A DNA stretch of 64,000 nt from Rhodanobacter_A agri (GTDB lineage: Bacteria > Pseudomonadota > Gammaproteobacteria > Xanthomonadales > Rhodanobacteraceae): contig NZ_JADIKL010000003.1 of assembly GCF_044904705.1 (NCBI RefSeq), positions 1-64,000 on the forward strand, given 5' to 3'. The notes under the pieces were generated by a model that saw only the letters and a program-made list of their open reading frames with translations, did no database searches and had not been told where the DNA came from. Made by a program: the position numbers and the translations under genes. This document shows positions 55,614 through 64,000 of this stretch, in pieces (within the stretch, counting starts at the first letter, position 1; each line of letters starts with the position of its first letter).

Positions 55614-56198
55614 TTACTTCGCCTTCGGCACCGCGCCTTCGGTGGTGATGTGGATCGTGATCTCGTCGCCCACCATCGGCACGTAGGCACCTACGCCGAA
55701 ATCCGAGCGCTTCACGGTGGCGGTGGCGTCGAAACCGATCGCCTGCGACTTGGTCATCGGATGCGGGCCGACCCGGTTCAGCGTCGCGTCCAGCGTCACC
55801 GGCTTGGTCACGCCGTGCACGGTGAGGTTACCCACGACCTTGAAGTGGTTGCCGCCAGCCGGTTCGACGCTGGTGCTCTTGAACGTCACCACCGGGTACT
55901 TGGCGGCGTCGAAGAAATCGGCTTCCTTGAGGTGCTGGTCCAGCGCCGGCACATGGGTGTCGAGCTTGTCCAGCGGCAGCGTCACGTCCACCGAGGACTT
56001 CGCCGGATTCTGCTGGTCGAATACCAGCGTGCCCTCGCCCAGGCCGAAGTCGGCGGTGGGATTGGAATAGCCGAAGTGGTTCCAGCTGAACAGCACCATG
56101 GTATGACCCGGATCCAGCTTGTAGGTGACCGGGCTGGCCTGGACGGTGGCCGCGGCGCCGAGCAGGCCCGCGATCAGGAGGCAACGAAACACGCGCAT
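55614..56198 (-). CDS. YceI family periplasmic protein
   Basis: A 194-residue exported protein: signal peptide MRVFRCLLIAGLLGAAATVQA, then a YceI lipocalin-like barrel (YKLDPGHTMVLFSWNHFGYS, LDKLDTHVPALDQHLKEADF, KSTSVEPAGGNHFKVVGNLT, GNLTVHGVTKPVTLDATL). YceI proteins bind isoprenoid lipids such as polyprenyl chains. GGAG lies upstream of ATG 56198. It is monocistronic; the region upstream (56199-56436) is shared with the divergent ELM1-like gene. Confidence 0.92.
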   Translation of the reverse strand: MRVFRCLLIAGLLGAAATVQASPVTYKLDPGHTMVLFSWNHFGYSNPTADFGLGEGTLVFDQQNPAKSSVDVTLPLDKLDTHVPALDQHLKEADFFDAAKYPVVTFKSTSVEPAGGNHFKVVGNLTVHGVTKPVTLDATLNRVGPHPMTKSQAIGFDATATVKRSDFGVGAYVPMVGDEITIHITTEGAVPKAK

Positions 56199-56436
56199 GT
56201 GAATTCTCCGCAGTAGTGGGTGTTCGGTCGGGTGACCGGTGTTCCGGCGAAAGCGAGTCGCCAACTAGCCATCGCCGTCACCTCGGAAAACCCGCTGATC
56301 GCGGGTATTCTCCAAGTCGCCGGCTCGGCGGCAACAATGCCGGCGCCCAGTGTATCGACACGCCGCCAAGCCAGAAACGCGATCGGGAGCAACGCAGCGT
56401 GCACGCACAGGAAACAATCCCACAGCGCCTTACCGC

Positions 56437-57402
56437 ATGCCGGGCGTGAGGGAGGAGTGCTGGGCCATCACCGATGCCTCCGCGGGTAACCAGCGGCAAG
56501 CACTGGCGCTGGCCGAGATGATGGGCCTGCCGGTGCGCCACCTGCTGCTGGAACCACGCGCGCCCTGGTCGTGGCTGGCACCGCGTTTCGCGCTGGGCGG
56601 TCGCCTGGCGCTGCCGGCCGCCCACCGAGGCCTGTTCGCCCCGCCGTGGCCGCGGTTGGCGATTGGCTGCGGGCGGGCCGCGGCACTGTTCACCCGCATG
56701 CTGCGCCGCCTCTCGCACGGGCAGTGCCACACCGTGCAGATCCTCGACCCGCGCATCGATCCGGCGCACTGGGATACGGTGATCGCACCACGCCACGACC
56801 AGCTCGGCGGCCCCAACGTGCTCACCCCACTGGGCTCGCTGAACCCGGTGGACGAGGACTGGCTGGCCGACGGCCGCGATGCCTGCCCCGGTTTCGAAGC
56901 GCTGCCGCAGCCGCGCGTGGGCGTGCTGCTGGGCGGCCCGCGCAAGCAACTGGCGCTGGATGCCGGCTACGCGCACGAACTGGCCACGCACTTGCTCGGC
57001 CGCCATGGCCGCGAGGGTGGCAGCCTGCTCGTGCTGGCCTCGCGGCGCACGCCGCCGGACGTGCTGGATATCTTCCGCCGGGCCCTGACCGACGTGCCGG
57101 GTCTGGTGTGGTCCGGTCCCGACGACGGCCGCAATCCCTATCCCGGCGTACTCGGCTGGGCCGACCGGCTGGTGGTCACGCCCGATTCGGTGAACATGCT
57201 CAGCGAAGCCTGTGCGGTCGGCTGCGCCGTGCACACGTTGGTCAACGCCGCACTGCCGGACAAGCTCGCACGCTTCCACCATGCCCTGCGCGAACGCGGG
57301 TTGCTGCACGAGCTCGATGCCGCCGCCCCCGTCCGCCAGCCGCCGCTGCGCGAGACCGCCGCGATCGCAGCCGAACTGCAACGGCGCATGGCTGGACGCT
57401 GA
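56437..57402 (+). CDS. ELM1/GtrOC1-family putative nucleotide-sugar-binding protein
   Basis: A 321-residue protein of the mitochondrial-fission ELM1 family: ECWAITDASAGNQRQALALA, VIAPRHDQLGGPNVLTPLGS, GVLLGGPRKQLALDAGYAHE, LVLASRRTPPDVLDIFRRAL and LVVTPDSVNMLSEACAVGCA. Bacterial members are GT-B-like and often sit near LPS genes, as here. Enzymatic activity is unproven. The ATG at 56437 starts just before the fold; the open frame continues upstream without a start signal. Confidence 0.85.
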   Translation: MPGVREECWAITDASAGNQRQALALAEMMGLPVRHLLLEPRAPWSWLAPRFALGGRLALPAAHRGLFAPPWPRLAIGCGRAAALFTRMLRRLSHGQCHTVQILDPRIDPAHWDTVIAPRHDQLGGPNVLTPLGSLNPVDEDWLADGRDACPGFEALPQPRVGVLLGGPRKQLALDAGYAHELATHLLGRHGREGGSLLVLASRRTPPDVLDIFRRALTDVPGLVWSGPDDGRNPYPGVLGWADRLVVTPDSVNMLSEACAVGCAVHTLVNAALPDKLARFHHALRERGLLHELDAAAPVRQPPLRETAAIAAELQRRMAGR

Positions 57403-57573
57403 TCCCGCCGTACCCGCGCGGAACGACCTCCCCACTTCCATATCGCCCGAAATTCACGGCTGCTGCACCGTGACTCGGCGTCCAATAGTGGCGCTTGCCC
57501 GGCAGCGCACAAAATCCCGGACGCCAGCTTGGCCATCGATGCACATCCCTGCGGGGAGGCTGGCGGCCAGCAT

Positions 57574-57595
57574 CGCACCATCACCACATGGTGCG
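57574..57595 (+). promoter_or_regulatory. 8-bp inverted repeat upstream of the small orphan gene
   Basis: CGCACCAT-CACCAC-ATGGTGCG (57574-57581/57588-57595) is a perfect inverted repeat ending 6 bp before a strong GAGGAGG Shine-Dalgarno. It could be an operator or a 5'UTR hairpin. Confidence 0.5.
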
Positions 57596-57615
57596 TCCAG
57601 AGAGGAGGTGTCGTC

Positions 57616-57822
57616 ATGAACATGTTCGACGCGTTTGCCAGCTCTCCCTATGCCTGCGATCTCATCACGCGCAGTGATCACATGCCCACCAAGCTCGAGC
57701 GCTATGCCGACTGGGCGCGCAAGTTCTACGGCGGCGGCTATCACGAATCCAGCAAGGACAGCCTCGAATCGATCGAGTATGTCGTAAGCATGCCGCTGGC
57801 CGCACCTGCGCTCGTGCACTGA
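57616..57822 (+). CDS. Small orphan protein (68 aa)
   Basis: A 68-residue protein beginning MNMFDAFASSPYACDLITRS and containing TKLERYADWARKFYGGGYHE, then SSKDSLESIEYVVS. It is preceded by AGAGGAGG, one of the best Shine-Dalgarno sites in the window, so it is very likely expressed. It has no signal peptide or transmembrane segment. The middle is amphipathic and helical. I do not recognise the family. A hairpin lies just upstream and a terminator-like hairpin downstream. Confidence 0.65.
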   Translation: MNMFDAFASSPYACDLITRSDHMPTKLERYADWARKFYGGGYHESSKDSLESIEYVVSMPLAAPALVH

Positions 57823-57846
57823 ACGCGGCATTGCTCTATCGCGGAT

Positions 57847-57872
57847 AACGGCCGGCCTTGCTGCCGGCCGTT
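57847..57872. terminator. Hairpin between convergent genes
   Basis: A 10-bp stem AACGGCCGGC/GCCGGCCGTT (57847-57856/57863-57872) with a CTTGCT loop lies between the small orphan gene and the end of glnE. It lacks a clear T-run. Confidence 0.6.
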
Positions 57873-57890
57873 CGCCCCACGCTTTTGCGC

Positions 57891-60740
57891 TCAGTCGAAC
57901 GCGAAGCCCAGCGCCCGCGTAACCTCGATCACCTTGCTGCACAGAGTCTCCAGCACGCTGTCGCGCGGTGCGATGCGCGGGCGCGCATCCAGCGTGCAGA
58001 CCAGCGAGCGCTGCAACAGGCCCGCATGCGCGGCCGCCAGCACGGACGATTGCGCTGCGTCGAGCAGGCCCGCATCGCGGCAGGCGGCAAGCAGCGCGGC
58101 AGTGGCGGTGACACCCAACAGAGCGGGATGCCGCGCGGCATGCGCCAGCACCAGTCCCTGCAGCGCAAATTCGATGTCGAGCAAAGCACCGCGACCTTGC
58201 TTGAGATCGAGCTGGCGTTCGTCGGAGCGATCGCGCTCGGCACGCCAGCGTCGGCGCATCTGGCTCACTTCGTCGAGCACCGTCGTGCGCTCACGTGGCG
58301 CGCCGAGAATGTCGCGCCGCACCGCGGACAGTGCGGCGCCCAACCCAGCATCGCCGGCCACCGGACGGGCGCGCAGCAGAGCCTGGTGTTCCCAGGTCCA
58401 TGCACGGCTCTGCTGGTAGGCAATGAAGGCATCGAGGCTGCCCACCAGCAGACCTTTGGAGCCGTCCGGCCGCAACCGCGTGTCCACCTCGTACAAGCGC
58501 CCGGCGCGGGTGGGTATGGTGAGCCAGTTCATCACGCGCTGGGCGAGACGCTGGTACCAGCGTGCGCCTTCGATCGGCCGTGCGCCGTCGCTCATTGCTT
58601 GCGCACGCCGGCCGTCGTAGACGAACACCAGGTCGAGATCGGAGGCGAAGCCGAGTTCCTCGCCGCCGAGGCTGCCATAACCAAGCACCGCGAAACCGGA
58701 ACCCTCGCCCGGCAGGCGGCCGTGCTGGGCGACCAGCTCGCGCTCGGCCAGCGCGGTGACTGCGCCCACCACCGATTCCGCCAGCGCGGCGAGACGGCGC
58801 GCGGTAGCGGCGGCATCGGCGCGGCCATCGTTGAAGGCAAGGCCGAGGCGGAACGCGGTGGAGGACTGGAACTCGTTGATACGCTCCAGTTCGGCCTCGG
58901 CCTCGCGTTCTTCCAGCGTGGACAGCACGCGGGCGATCTCGGCGCCGATGTCGGCGCGCTTCAGCGGCAACTGGTCGATGCGCGGATCGAGCACGTCGTC
59001 GAGCAGCAGCGGTTGCGCGATCACTTGTTCGGCCAGCAAGGCGCTGTCGGCGAACAGTGCGACCAAGCGTTTGCGCGCGGCGGGCTGCTCCTCCAGCAGG
59101 GCGAGATAGGACGAGCGCCGCGCCACCGCCTGGGTCAATCGACACAGGCGCAGCAGGCAGGGCGCCGGCGCCACGCTGCCGCGTGCGGCGGCGATCAGCT
59201 GCGGCATCAGGTGATCCAGCCGTTCGCGCGAACGCACCGACATCGCGCGCACCGCGCCGCCCTGCGGCAGCTTGGCGAGAGCGTCGGCCACTTCCGCGCC
59301 CGGCACGAATCCGCTGGCCTCCAGCGTTCCGACCTCCAGTGTTCCGGCACAGGCCGCCTGCCACAGCGCCGCATCCGCCGCCGGCACGCGGACGTCGCGC
59401 CCGCCCTGCGGCATCAGCACGGCGGCGAACTCGGTGGCGACGATCTCGCGGTGCTTCGCCAGCGCTGCAGCCAGCGGCTCCCACGCCGGCCAGTCCAGCC
59501 CTGCGGCGATGCGCTCGCGGCTCAAGGCGTCGTCGGGGATGTCGTGGGTCTGAGCGTCGCGCAGCATCTGCACGCGGTTCTCCAGCCGACGCAGGAACAC
59601 GTAGGCCTCGCGCAAAGCCTTGGCGCGCATCGCGGGAATGTGGCCGCGCGCTTCGCACGCGGCCAGCGCCGGCAGCAGGCCGCGCACGCGCAGAGAGGGT
59701 TCGCGGCCGCCGCGGATCAGCTGGGTGAGTTGCACGATGAACTCGATCTCGCGGATGCCGCCGGAACCGAGCTTGAGGTTGTCCGAGAGATCCTTGCGCG
59801 CCACCTCGGCGTCGATCAGCGCCTTCATCTCGCGCAAGCCGGCGAATGCGGTGTAGTCGAGGTATTTGCGATAGATGAAGGGCCGCAACAACTCCTGCAG
59901 CCGCTTGCCGGCAGCGCGGTCGCCGGCCACCGGGCGCGCCTTGATCCACGCATAGCGCTCCCAGTCGCGGCCCTCGCGCTGGTAGTACTGCTCCATCGCC
60001 GAGAACGACAGCGCCAGCCGCCCCGCGTTGCCGAACGGCCGCAGGCGCAGGTCGACGCGTGCGCAGATGCCGTCCACCGTCGGCTCGTTGAGCAGGCGCA
60101 CCAGTTGCCGGCCCAGCCGTACGAAGTACTCGCCGTTGTCGAGTACGCGCGCACCGTCGCTCTCACCGCCGTGCGGGTAGGCCAGCACCAGGTCGATGTC
60201 AGAGGAGAAATTGAGCTCGGCGCCGCCCAGCTTGCCGAAACCCACCACCACCAGCCGCTGCCGTTCACCCTCGCGACTGCGCGCATGGCCATAGCGCGCA
60301 GCGAATGCGCGTTCGGACCAGCCCAGCGCCGCCTCCAGCAACGACTCGTACAGCACGCTGGTGGCGGACAGAGTCTCCGGCAGCTCGTCCAGCGCGTTGA
60401 CGTCGCGGAACACCAGTCGCAGCGCCTCGGCGTGACGGAAGCGGCGCAGCGCGGCCAGCGTCTGCACTTCGTCTTCCGGCAGTCTGAGCGCGTCGATGCG
60501 TGCCGCGGCATCGGCGTTCGAACGCAGGCGTTCCAGCCCCGCGGGCGACAGCAGCGCCGGCTGCCCACGCCAGGCCTCGAATGCGAAATCGCTGGCGGCC
60601 AAGGTGCGACGGATGCGCTCGGCCACGCCAGCGTCGTCGTGCAGGGGGACGCCGGCCGCGCGGCACCGGGCGGCCAGCTCGGCATAGCGGTCGTCGACCA
60701 GGGCGCGCAGTGCGGAGGATTCGTGGGCGGAAACAGGCAT
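57891..60740 (-). CDS. glnE: Bifunctional glutamine synthetase adenylyltransferase/removase
   Basis: A 949-residue enzyme that adds and removes AMP on glutamine synthetase under PII control. It contains the two nucleotidyltransferase cores: VVVGFGKLGGAELNFSSDID (removase half, about residues 145-170) and VLGYGSLGGEELGFASDLDL (transferase half, about residues 670-695). The linkers (SGGIREIEFIVQLTQLIRGG and GRGALLDIEFALQGLVLAHA) and the helical C-terminal parts are complete. ATG 60740 gives the usual length; an in-frame extension to 60893 has no family support. It is monocistronic. Confidence 0.95.
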   Translation of the reverse strand: MPVSAHESSALRALVDDRYAELAARCRAAGVPLHDDAGVAERIRRTLAASDFAFEAWRGQPALLSPAGLERLRSNADAAARIDALRLPEDEVQTLAALRRFRHAEALRLVFRDVNALDELPETLSATSVLYESLLEAALGWSERAFAARYGHARSREGERQRLVVVGFGKLGGAELNFSSDIDLVLAYPHGGESDGARVLDNGEYFVRLGRQLVRLLNEPTVDGICARVDLRLRPFGNAGRLALSFSAMEQYYQREGRDWERYAWIKARPVAGDRAAGKRLQELLRPFIYRKYLDYTAFAGLREMKALIDAEVARKDLSDNLKLGSGGIREIEFIVQLTQLIRGGREPSLRVRGLLPALAACEARGHIPAMRAKALREAYVFLRRLENRVQMLRDAQTHDIPDDALSRERIAAGLDWPAWEPLAAALAKHREIVATEFAAVLMPQGGRDVRVPAADAALWQAACAGTLEVGTLEASGFVPGAEVADALAKLPQGGAVRAMSVRSRERLDHLMPQLIAAARGSVAPAPCLLRLCRLTQAVARRSSYLALLEEQPAARKRLVALFADSALLAEQVIAQPLLLDDVLDPRIDQLPLKRADIGAEIARVLSTLEEREAEAELERINEFQSSTAFRLGLAFNDGRADAAATARRLAALAESVVGAVTALAERELVAQHGRLPGEGSGFAVLGYGSLGGEELGFASDLDLVFVYDGRRAQAMSDGARPIEGARWYQRLAQRVMNWLTIPTRAGRLYEVDTRLRPDGSKGLLVGSLDAFIAYQQSRAWTWEHQALLRARPVAGDAGLGAALSAVRRDILGAPRERTTVLDEVSQMRRRWRAERDRSDERQLDLKQGRGALLDIEFALQGLVLAHAARHPALLGVTATAALLAACRDAGLLDAAQSSVLAAAHAGLLQRSLVCTLDARPRIAPRDSVLETLCSKVIEVTRALGFAFD

Positions 60741-60889
60741 CGGGCCATTGTGCCGCAGCCGGGGCACGGATCGGCAGGCGCGCCGGTGCACCTTGACCGG
60801 GCTGACGCGTTGCAGGAGGGCTCCCCCGCCGGTTGCGGCCCGCCCCACGGCGAACAATCGATTCATGTCATCCTGATTACTGTTCCTTT

Positions 60890-61006
60890 GCAATCATCCC
60901 TGATCCCGGGAATCAAATCGGCAGCCATCCATGGCCGCACCCTTCGATTTCCTCGCAATCACCCCTGATTGCGAGAATCAAACGGGCGGTCGTTCATGGC
61001 CGCACT
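60890..61006. repeat. Dispersed repeat, two units of about 65 bp
   Basis: Two further copies of the element at 50404: TGATCCCGGGAATCA (60901-60915) and TGATTGCGAGAATCA (60966-60980), each followed by a second hairpin. In the second unit GCGGTCGT-TC-ATGGCCGC (60986-61003) pairs with two G-T wobbles, and TGATT/AATCA replaces TGATC/GATCA by a compensatory change. The element lies directly upstream of the sulfatase gene and may form part of its 5'UTR. Confidence 0.85.
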
Positions 61007-61043
61007 GTTCAATATCCATGACAACCGAGCCCCCGGTTCCGCC

Positions 61044-62933
61044 ATGCCCCCATCTGCTGTCCCCGTACTTCGCCGCACGGCACCGCGCATCGCCCTGATC
61101 CTGGCGATGACGCTGGTCTTCGTGCTGCTCACCGGCTTGCTCGACGGCGGCATGGGCGTGTTGCCGCTGCGCCTGCTGGACCAGCCGCGCTTCCCCATCG
61201 CCAATGCATGGCCCGGCCTGCTGTTTGCCGGTCTGTTGCTGGTGATGACGCGCCGGCTGTTGCTGTCGTTCGGACTGGCCTACCTGCTGCAGGGGCTGCT
61301 CTACGGCATCAGCACGCTGAAGGCGGCGAACCTCGGCACGCCACTGTTGCCAGCGGATTTCCGCATGGCGGGCCAATTGCGCAAAGGCGGGTTCCATCTC
61401 TTGGCCGGCTACCTGCCGCACAGCCCATGGCCGTACTTGGCGATGATCGCCGGTGTGTTGATCCTGATCGCGATGTGGCGGCTGGAGCCGCCGCTGTTCG
61501 AGCGCCGCACCGGCGGCAAGCGCCTCCTGGCCGGCGGCGTGCTGGCGCTGCTGCTGGGCAGCCTGCTCGGTGGCTGGAGCGGCTGGGCCAAGATCTACAA
61601 CAGCCGCGTGCTGTGGCTGGAGCCGTGGTCGGCCGCTTCCACCCGCGTGCATTCCGGCCTGTTCAGCGAGCTGGTGATGTTCCACCTGCAGTACGGCCAG
61701 CAGAAGCCGAAACCCGATCACGCCGTCGCCGAACAGCTGATCGGCCAGTCCGCGGACGCGCTGCGCCAACACCTGCAGACGCCGAACGCCGCTGTGCTGC
61801 CTGACATCGTGGTGATCCAGAGCGAATCGTTCTTCGACCCGCGCATCATGAAGGGCTACGCGAACGACGACCTTACCCCCAACCTGCACCGGCTGGCCCA
61901 GCACGGCATCAGCGGCGCACTGCACGTGCCTACCTTTGGCGGCGGCACCATCCGGACCGAGTTCGAAATGCTCACCGGCTTGTCGCTGCGCTATTTCGAC
62001 AACCTGCAGTTTCCCTATCTGCAGATCGGCCGCAAGCCGCTGCCCAGCCTCGTCCATGTGCTGGACGACCATGGCTACGCCACGGTGGCGGTGCATGGCA
62101 ACGATCCCACGTTCTGGAACCGCGATACCGCGTTCAAGACACTGGGCTTCCAGCACTTCGTCTCGCAGTCCGCGTTCCCGCCCGATGCGCCGAACGACGG
62201 CAAATACATGGCCGACAGCGCGATGACCGACGAGATCATGCGCCAGCTCAAGGACAGCGGGCCGCCGCAGTTCGTCTTCGCGATCAGCATCGAGGCGCAC
62301 GGTCCCTACGACGTGGAGCCGAAGGACACCGCCGCCCGCGACGCGATCGCGGTGCCCGCCGGCATCGAAGGCAAGGACAAGCGGGAGCTGCAGACCTACC
62401 TCTACCACATGCAACACGCCGACCAGGAACTCGGCCGGCTCGCCGCATGGCTGGCCAAGCGCCAGCGCTCCACCTTGCTGCTGTTCTACGGCGACCACCT
62501 GCCCGCGCTCACCGACAGCTACCGCATCGACGGCTTCGTCAACGGACAGGACATGCTCGCGCAAGCCGGCACCTGGCTGCTGGTCGATCCGCACGCCACT
62601 GGCCAGGCCGTGCACGAAGACACCGCTGCATGGCTGCTGCCTGGCAGGTTGCTCGCGGCCGCCGGCATCCACGACGATCCCTACTACACGCTCACCGAGC
62701 TGATTGGCCCGTCGCTGGCCACGCTCACCCGCGCCCCCGGCGCCCCGCAACCGGACGAAGACGCCGCCACCCAGAAGCTCGACCAGTCCATGGCCAGCGT
62801 CGAGCAGCTACGCATGACCCGCAAGCTGCAAGCCTTGCTGGCAAAAGTGGTGGGGACAACAGCTGCGCCGACAACCGCCTCTGCCGCCAGCCAGGCATCC
62901 GCGGTCGCCGCGCCGGCAACCGGGGTGCATTGA
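61044..62933 (+). CDS. LTA synthase family sulfatase-type phosphotransferase
   Basis: A 629-residue membrane protein: five N-terminal transmembrane helices (residues about 15-185) and a periplasmic alkaline-phosphatase/sulfatase domain. VIQSESFFDPRI carries the metal-binding Glu, FGGGTIRTEFEMLTGLS the catalytic Thr region, VHGNDPTFWNRD and ISIEAHGPYD and FYGDHLPAL the further metal ligands. In Gram-negatives such proteins transfer phosphoglycerol or phosphoethanolamine to envelope glycans (OpgB-like). ATG 61044 avoids the repeat-derived in-frame start at 60969. The C-terminal 40 residues are Ala/Thr-rich. Confidence 0.88.
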   Translation: MPPSAVPVLRRTAPRIALILAMTLVFVLLTGLLDGGMGVLPLRLLDQPRFPIANAWPGLLFAGLLLVMTRRLLLSFGLAYLLQGLLYGISTLKAANLGTPLLPADFRMAGQLRKGGFHLLAGYLPHSPWPYLAMIAGVLILIAMWRLEPPLFERRTGGKRLLAGGVLALLLGSLLGGWSGWAKIYNSRVLWLEPWSAASTRVHSGLFSELVMFHLQYGQQKPKPDHAVAEQLIGQSADALRQHLQTPNAAVLPDIVVIQSESFFDPRIMKGYANDDLTPNLHRLAQHGISGALHVPTFGGGTIRTEFEMLTGLSLRYFDNLQFPYLQIGRKPLPSLVHVLDDHGYATVAVHGNDPTFWNRDTAFKTLGFQHFVSQSAFPPDAPNDGKYMADSAMTDEIMRQLKDSGPPQFVFAISIEAHGPYDVEPKDTAARDAIAVPAGIEGKDKRELQTYLYHMQHADQELGRLAAWLAKRQRSTLLLFYGDHLPALTDSYRIDGFVNGQDMLAQAGTWLLVDPHATGQAVHEDTAAWLLPGRLLAAAGIHDDPYYTLTELIGPSLATLTRAPGAPQPDEDAATQKLDQSMASVEQLRMTRKLQALLAKVVGTTAAPTTASAASQASAVAAPATGVH

Positions 62934-63280
62934 GTTCCAATCCATCCGGAATCAGCTGACACCGCCACGCTGCATCGGGTTTACGCTTGCCAGCGCACCA
63001 GGGGATTTCTCGTGCGTGATCTGCAGGGCCATGCCCTGCTCCCGCACATGCGCACGTCGCTTTTAAGAGTTTTCCTATTTCGAGCAAGACCTTGGTCGAT
63101 TAGCTTGGAGCGCACCAGACGAAACGCGCGCTCCACCTTTTCCCCGGATGTGCCGGTCCATCGGTCCTGCGGTTGGAGCCGCTCCCGTCGTGCTGCCTTG
63201 CAGAAGCAGAAACCGCTTCGGCCATGGCACGCATGCCAAGGATTGCCCCAGTGCCAAGAACCAAAACAAGAAACAACGAA
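62934..63280. other. Intergenic stretch without a supported gene
   Basis: About 345 bp between the sulfatase and the GTPase-like gene. Open frames exist on both strands, including a minus-strand run EKVERAFRLVRSKLIDQGLA, which faintly recalls the end of an IS5-type transposase but is short and not convincing. There is an AT-rich segment at 63060-63110 (TTTTAAGAGTTTTCCTATTT). I see no RNA gene or clear repeat. The promoter for the downstream gene is probably in this stretch. Confidence 0.4.
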
Positions 63281-63934
63281 ATGCGGCAGGGCATGCCGAG
63301 CCACATCTGGAGTCCGGCAAGTGTCCGCCCTCGCAATACCACCGCTCCCAGCCTGGAGCCAGTCGTGCAAGAGCTCCCGGATTGCGACGCCAGCAGCGGC
63401 TGTTTCGAGCACAAACTGGTATTCGTCGGCAACATGGAATCCGGCAAGACCACGGTCATCGAGTCCCTTTCCGACGTCGCCCCGGTGAGCACCCGGATGC
63501 CGGTGGGCATCGGCCAGGCGGAGGCAAAGTTCACGCTGGACTACACCACCGCCAGGCTGGACGACGGAGAGCTGCTGCACATCCACGGTGTTCCCGGGCA
63601 GCGGCACCTGGACTTCATGTGGCCAATGGTCTGCGATGGCGCCACCGGCGTACTCGTCCTGGTGAATGCCTGCGACCCGCAACGGCTCGCCTACACCACA
63701 TCGATGCTCGATGAATTTTCCCATCTGGCGCCGGGCGCCAGCTTTACCGTCGGCGTGACGCGCAGCGACCTCGCCCCCGAATTCCGGCTGGATGCGTTCC
63801 GCGCCGCCCTGGTCGCGGAAGGATTCCGCCTGCCCGTGGTGAAGGTCGATACCCACGAGCCGGCGCAGATCCGCTTCCTCGTCAAGATACTTCTGTCGGG
63901 CAGTCGCGCCAGCAGGGCATGGCCAAGCGCCTGA
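63281..63934 (+). CDS. Small GTPase-like ATP/GTP-binding protein
   Basis: A 217-residue protein with a P-loop FVGNMESGKTTVIESLSD (residues about 46-60 from this start), a switch-II-like VPGQRHLDFMWPMV (D-x-x-G-Q changed to V-P-G-Q), and TRSD in place of N-K-x-D (GVTRSDL). It belongs to the DUF-type Ras/MglA-like family of ADP-ribosylation-factor-like proteins seen with roadblock partners. No roadblock protein is visible inside the window. The start is uncertain: ATG 63281, 63293 or 63224, or TTG 63173. The stop is 33 bp before a strong terminator. Confidence 0.72.
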   Translation: MRQGMPSHIWSPASVRPRNTTAPSLEPVVQELPDCDASSGCFEHKLVFVGNMESGKTTVIESLSDVAPVSTRMPVGIGQAEAKFTLDYTTARLDDGELLHIHGVPGQRHLDFMWPMVCDGATGVLVLVNACDPQRLAYTTSMLDEFSHLAPGASFTVGVTRSDLAPEFRLDAFRAALVAEGFRLPVVKVDTHEPAQIRFLVKILLSGSRASRAWPSA

Positions 63935-63966
63935 TCCAGCGACGCCCAGCCTTTCGCACAACCCCA

Positions 63967-63998
63967 CGAAAAAACCCCGCCGAAGCGGGGTTTTTTCG
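63967..63998 (+). terminator. Rho-independent terminator at right edge
   Basis: A 14-bp stem CGAAAAAACCCCGC/GCGGGGTTTTTTCG with a CGAA loop, ending in a T-run. It ends the GTPase-like transcript. Confidence 0.92.
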
Positions 63999-64000
63999 TG

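Noticed and set aside
57858..60968. A 1036-codon open frame on the plus strand opposite glnE
   Set aside because: glnE has all motifs on the other strand; this frame has antisense composition only.
62981..63967. Minus-strand frame with a faint IS5-transposase-like segment (VERAFRLVRSK ... GLARN)
   Set aside because: Only about 25 residues resemble the family, there are no inverted repeats or DDE residues, and the rest is antisense to the GTPase gene.

Overview
The window is high-GC, densely packed gammaproteobacterial chromosome. The gene set (hemL, mpl, PPi-dependent phosphofructokinase with a K+-independent H+-pyrophosphatase, an Oar-type TonB receptor, TPR-sulfotransferase, ELM1-like protein, lipid A/LPS genes) and the short adenylate kinase point to the Xanthomonadales, most likely a Rhodanobacteraceae member (Rhodanobacter/Dyella/Luteibacter-like). 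This placement is inference from gene content; no rRNA gene is inside the window.

Layout. 1-120: promoter and antitermination leader of an rRNA operon that runs off the left edge on the minus strand. 0.3-9.2 kb: housekeeping (DUF192, rubredoxin, thiE, hemL), a periplasmic His-rich protein coupled to a four-cysteine HTH regulator, glyoxalase-like and HIT proteins, an ArgD-type aminotransferase and a VpsR-like AAA+ activator. 9.2-22.5 kb: SDR, two-gene ABC transporter, mpl, adk, PPi-PFK, PEP-mutase-like protein, RcnB-like protein, hppA and a secreted prolyl oligopeptidase.

22.5-35.3 kb is the accessory-looking part: a MocR-type regulator, a small membrane protein, a 2OG-Fe(II) oxygenase, an HTH protein, a large TonB-dependent receptor, a DipZ-like thioredoxin, a TPR-sulfotransferase and a second, paralogous MocR regulator. 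Three promoters in this block share a direct repeat of ATTGG with exactly 24-bp period placed 25-26 bp upstream of a -10-like hexamer, and two of them share a 5'UTR hairpin. I regard this as a candidate uncharacterised MocR-controlled regulon. Its substrate cannot be read from the sequence.

35.3-46.2 kb: soluble pyrophosphatase, LysR with a divergent MFS/aldo-keto reductase/MDR operon, ferritin-like protein, thiC behind a TPP riboswitch with a visible terminator, then TetR divergent from pcm-tolC. 46.2-54.1 kb: lipid A/LPS genes (waaA, lpxL, a NodB deacetylase, three glycosyltransferases, O-antigen ligase). 54.1-64 kb: envelope proteins (Yip1-like, YceI), ELM1-like protein, a small orphan protein, glnE, an LTA-synthase-type sulfatase and a small GTPase-like protein. 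A dispersed repeat with two hairpins per unit occurs at 50.4 kb (three units) and 60.9 kb (two units), with compensatory and wobble changes in the stems.

Themes: PPi metabolism is represented three times (pfp, hppA, ppa), thiamine synthesis twice (thiE, thiC), and envelope/LPS biogenesis dominates the right third.
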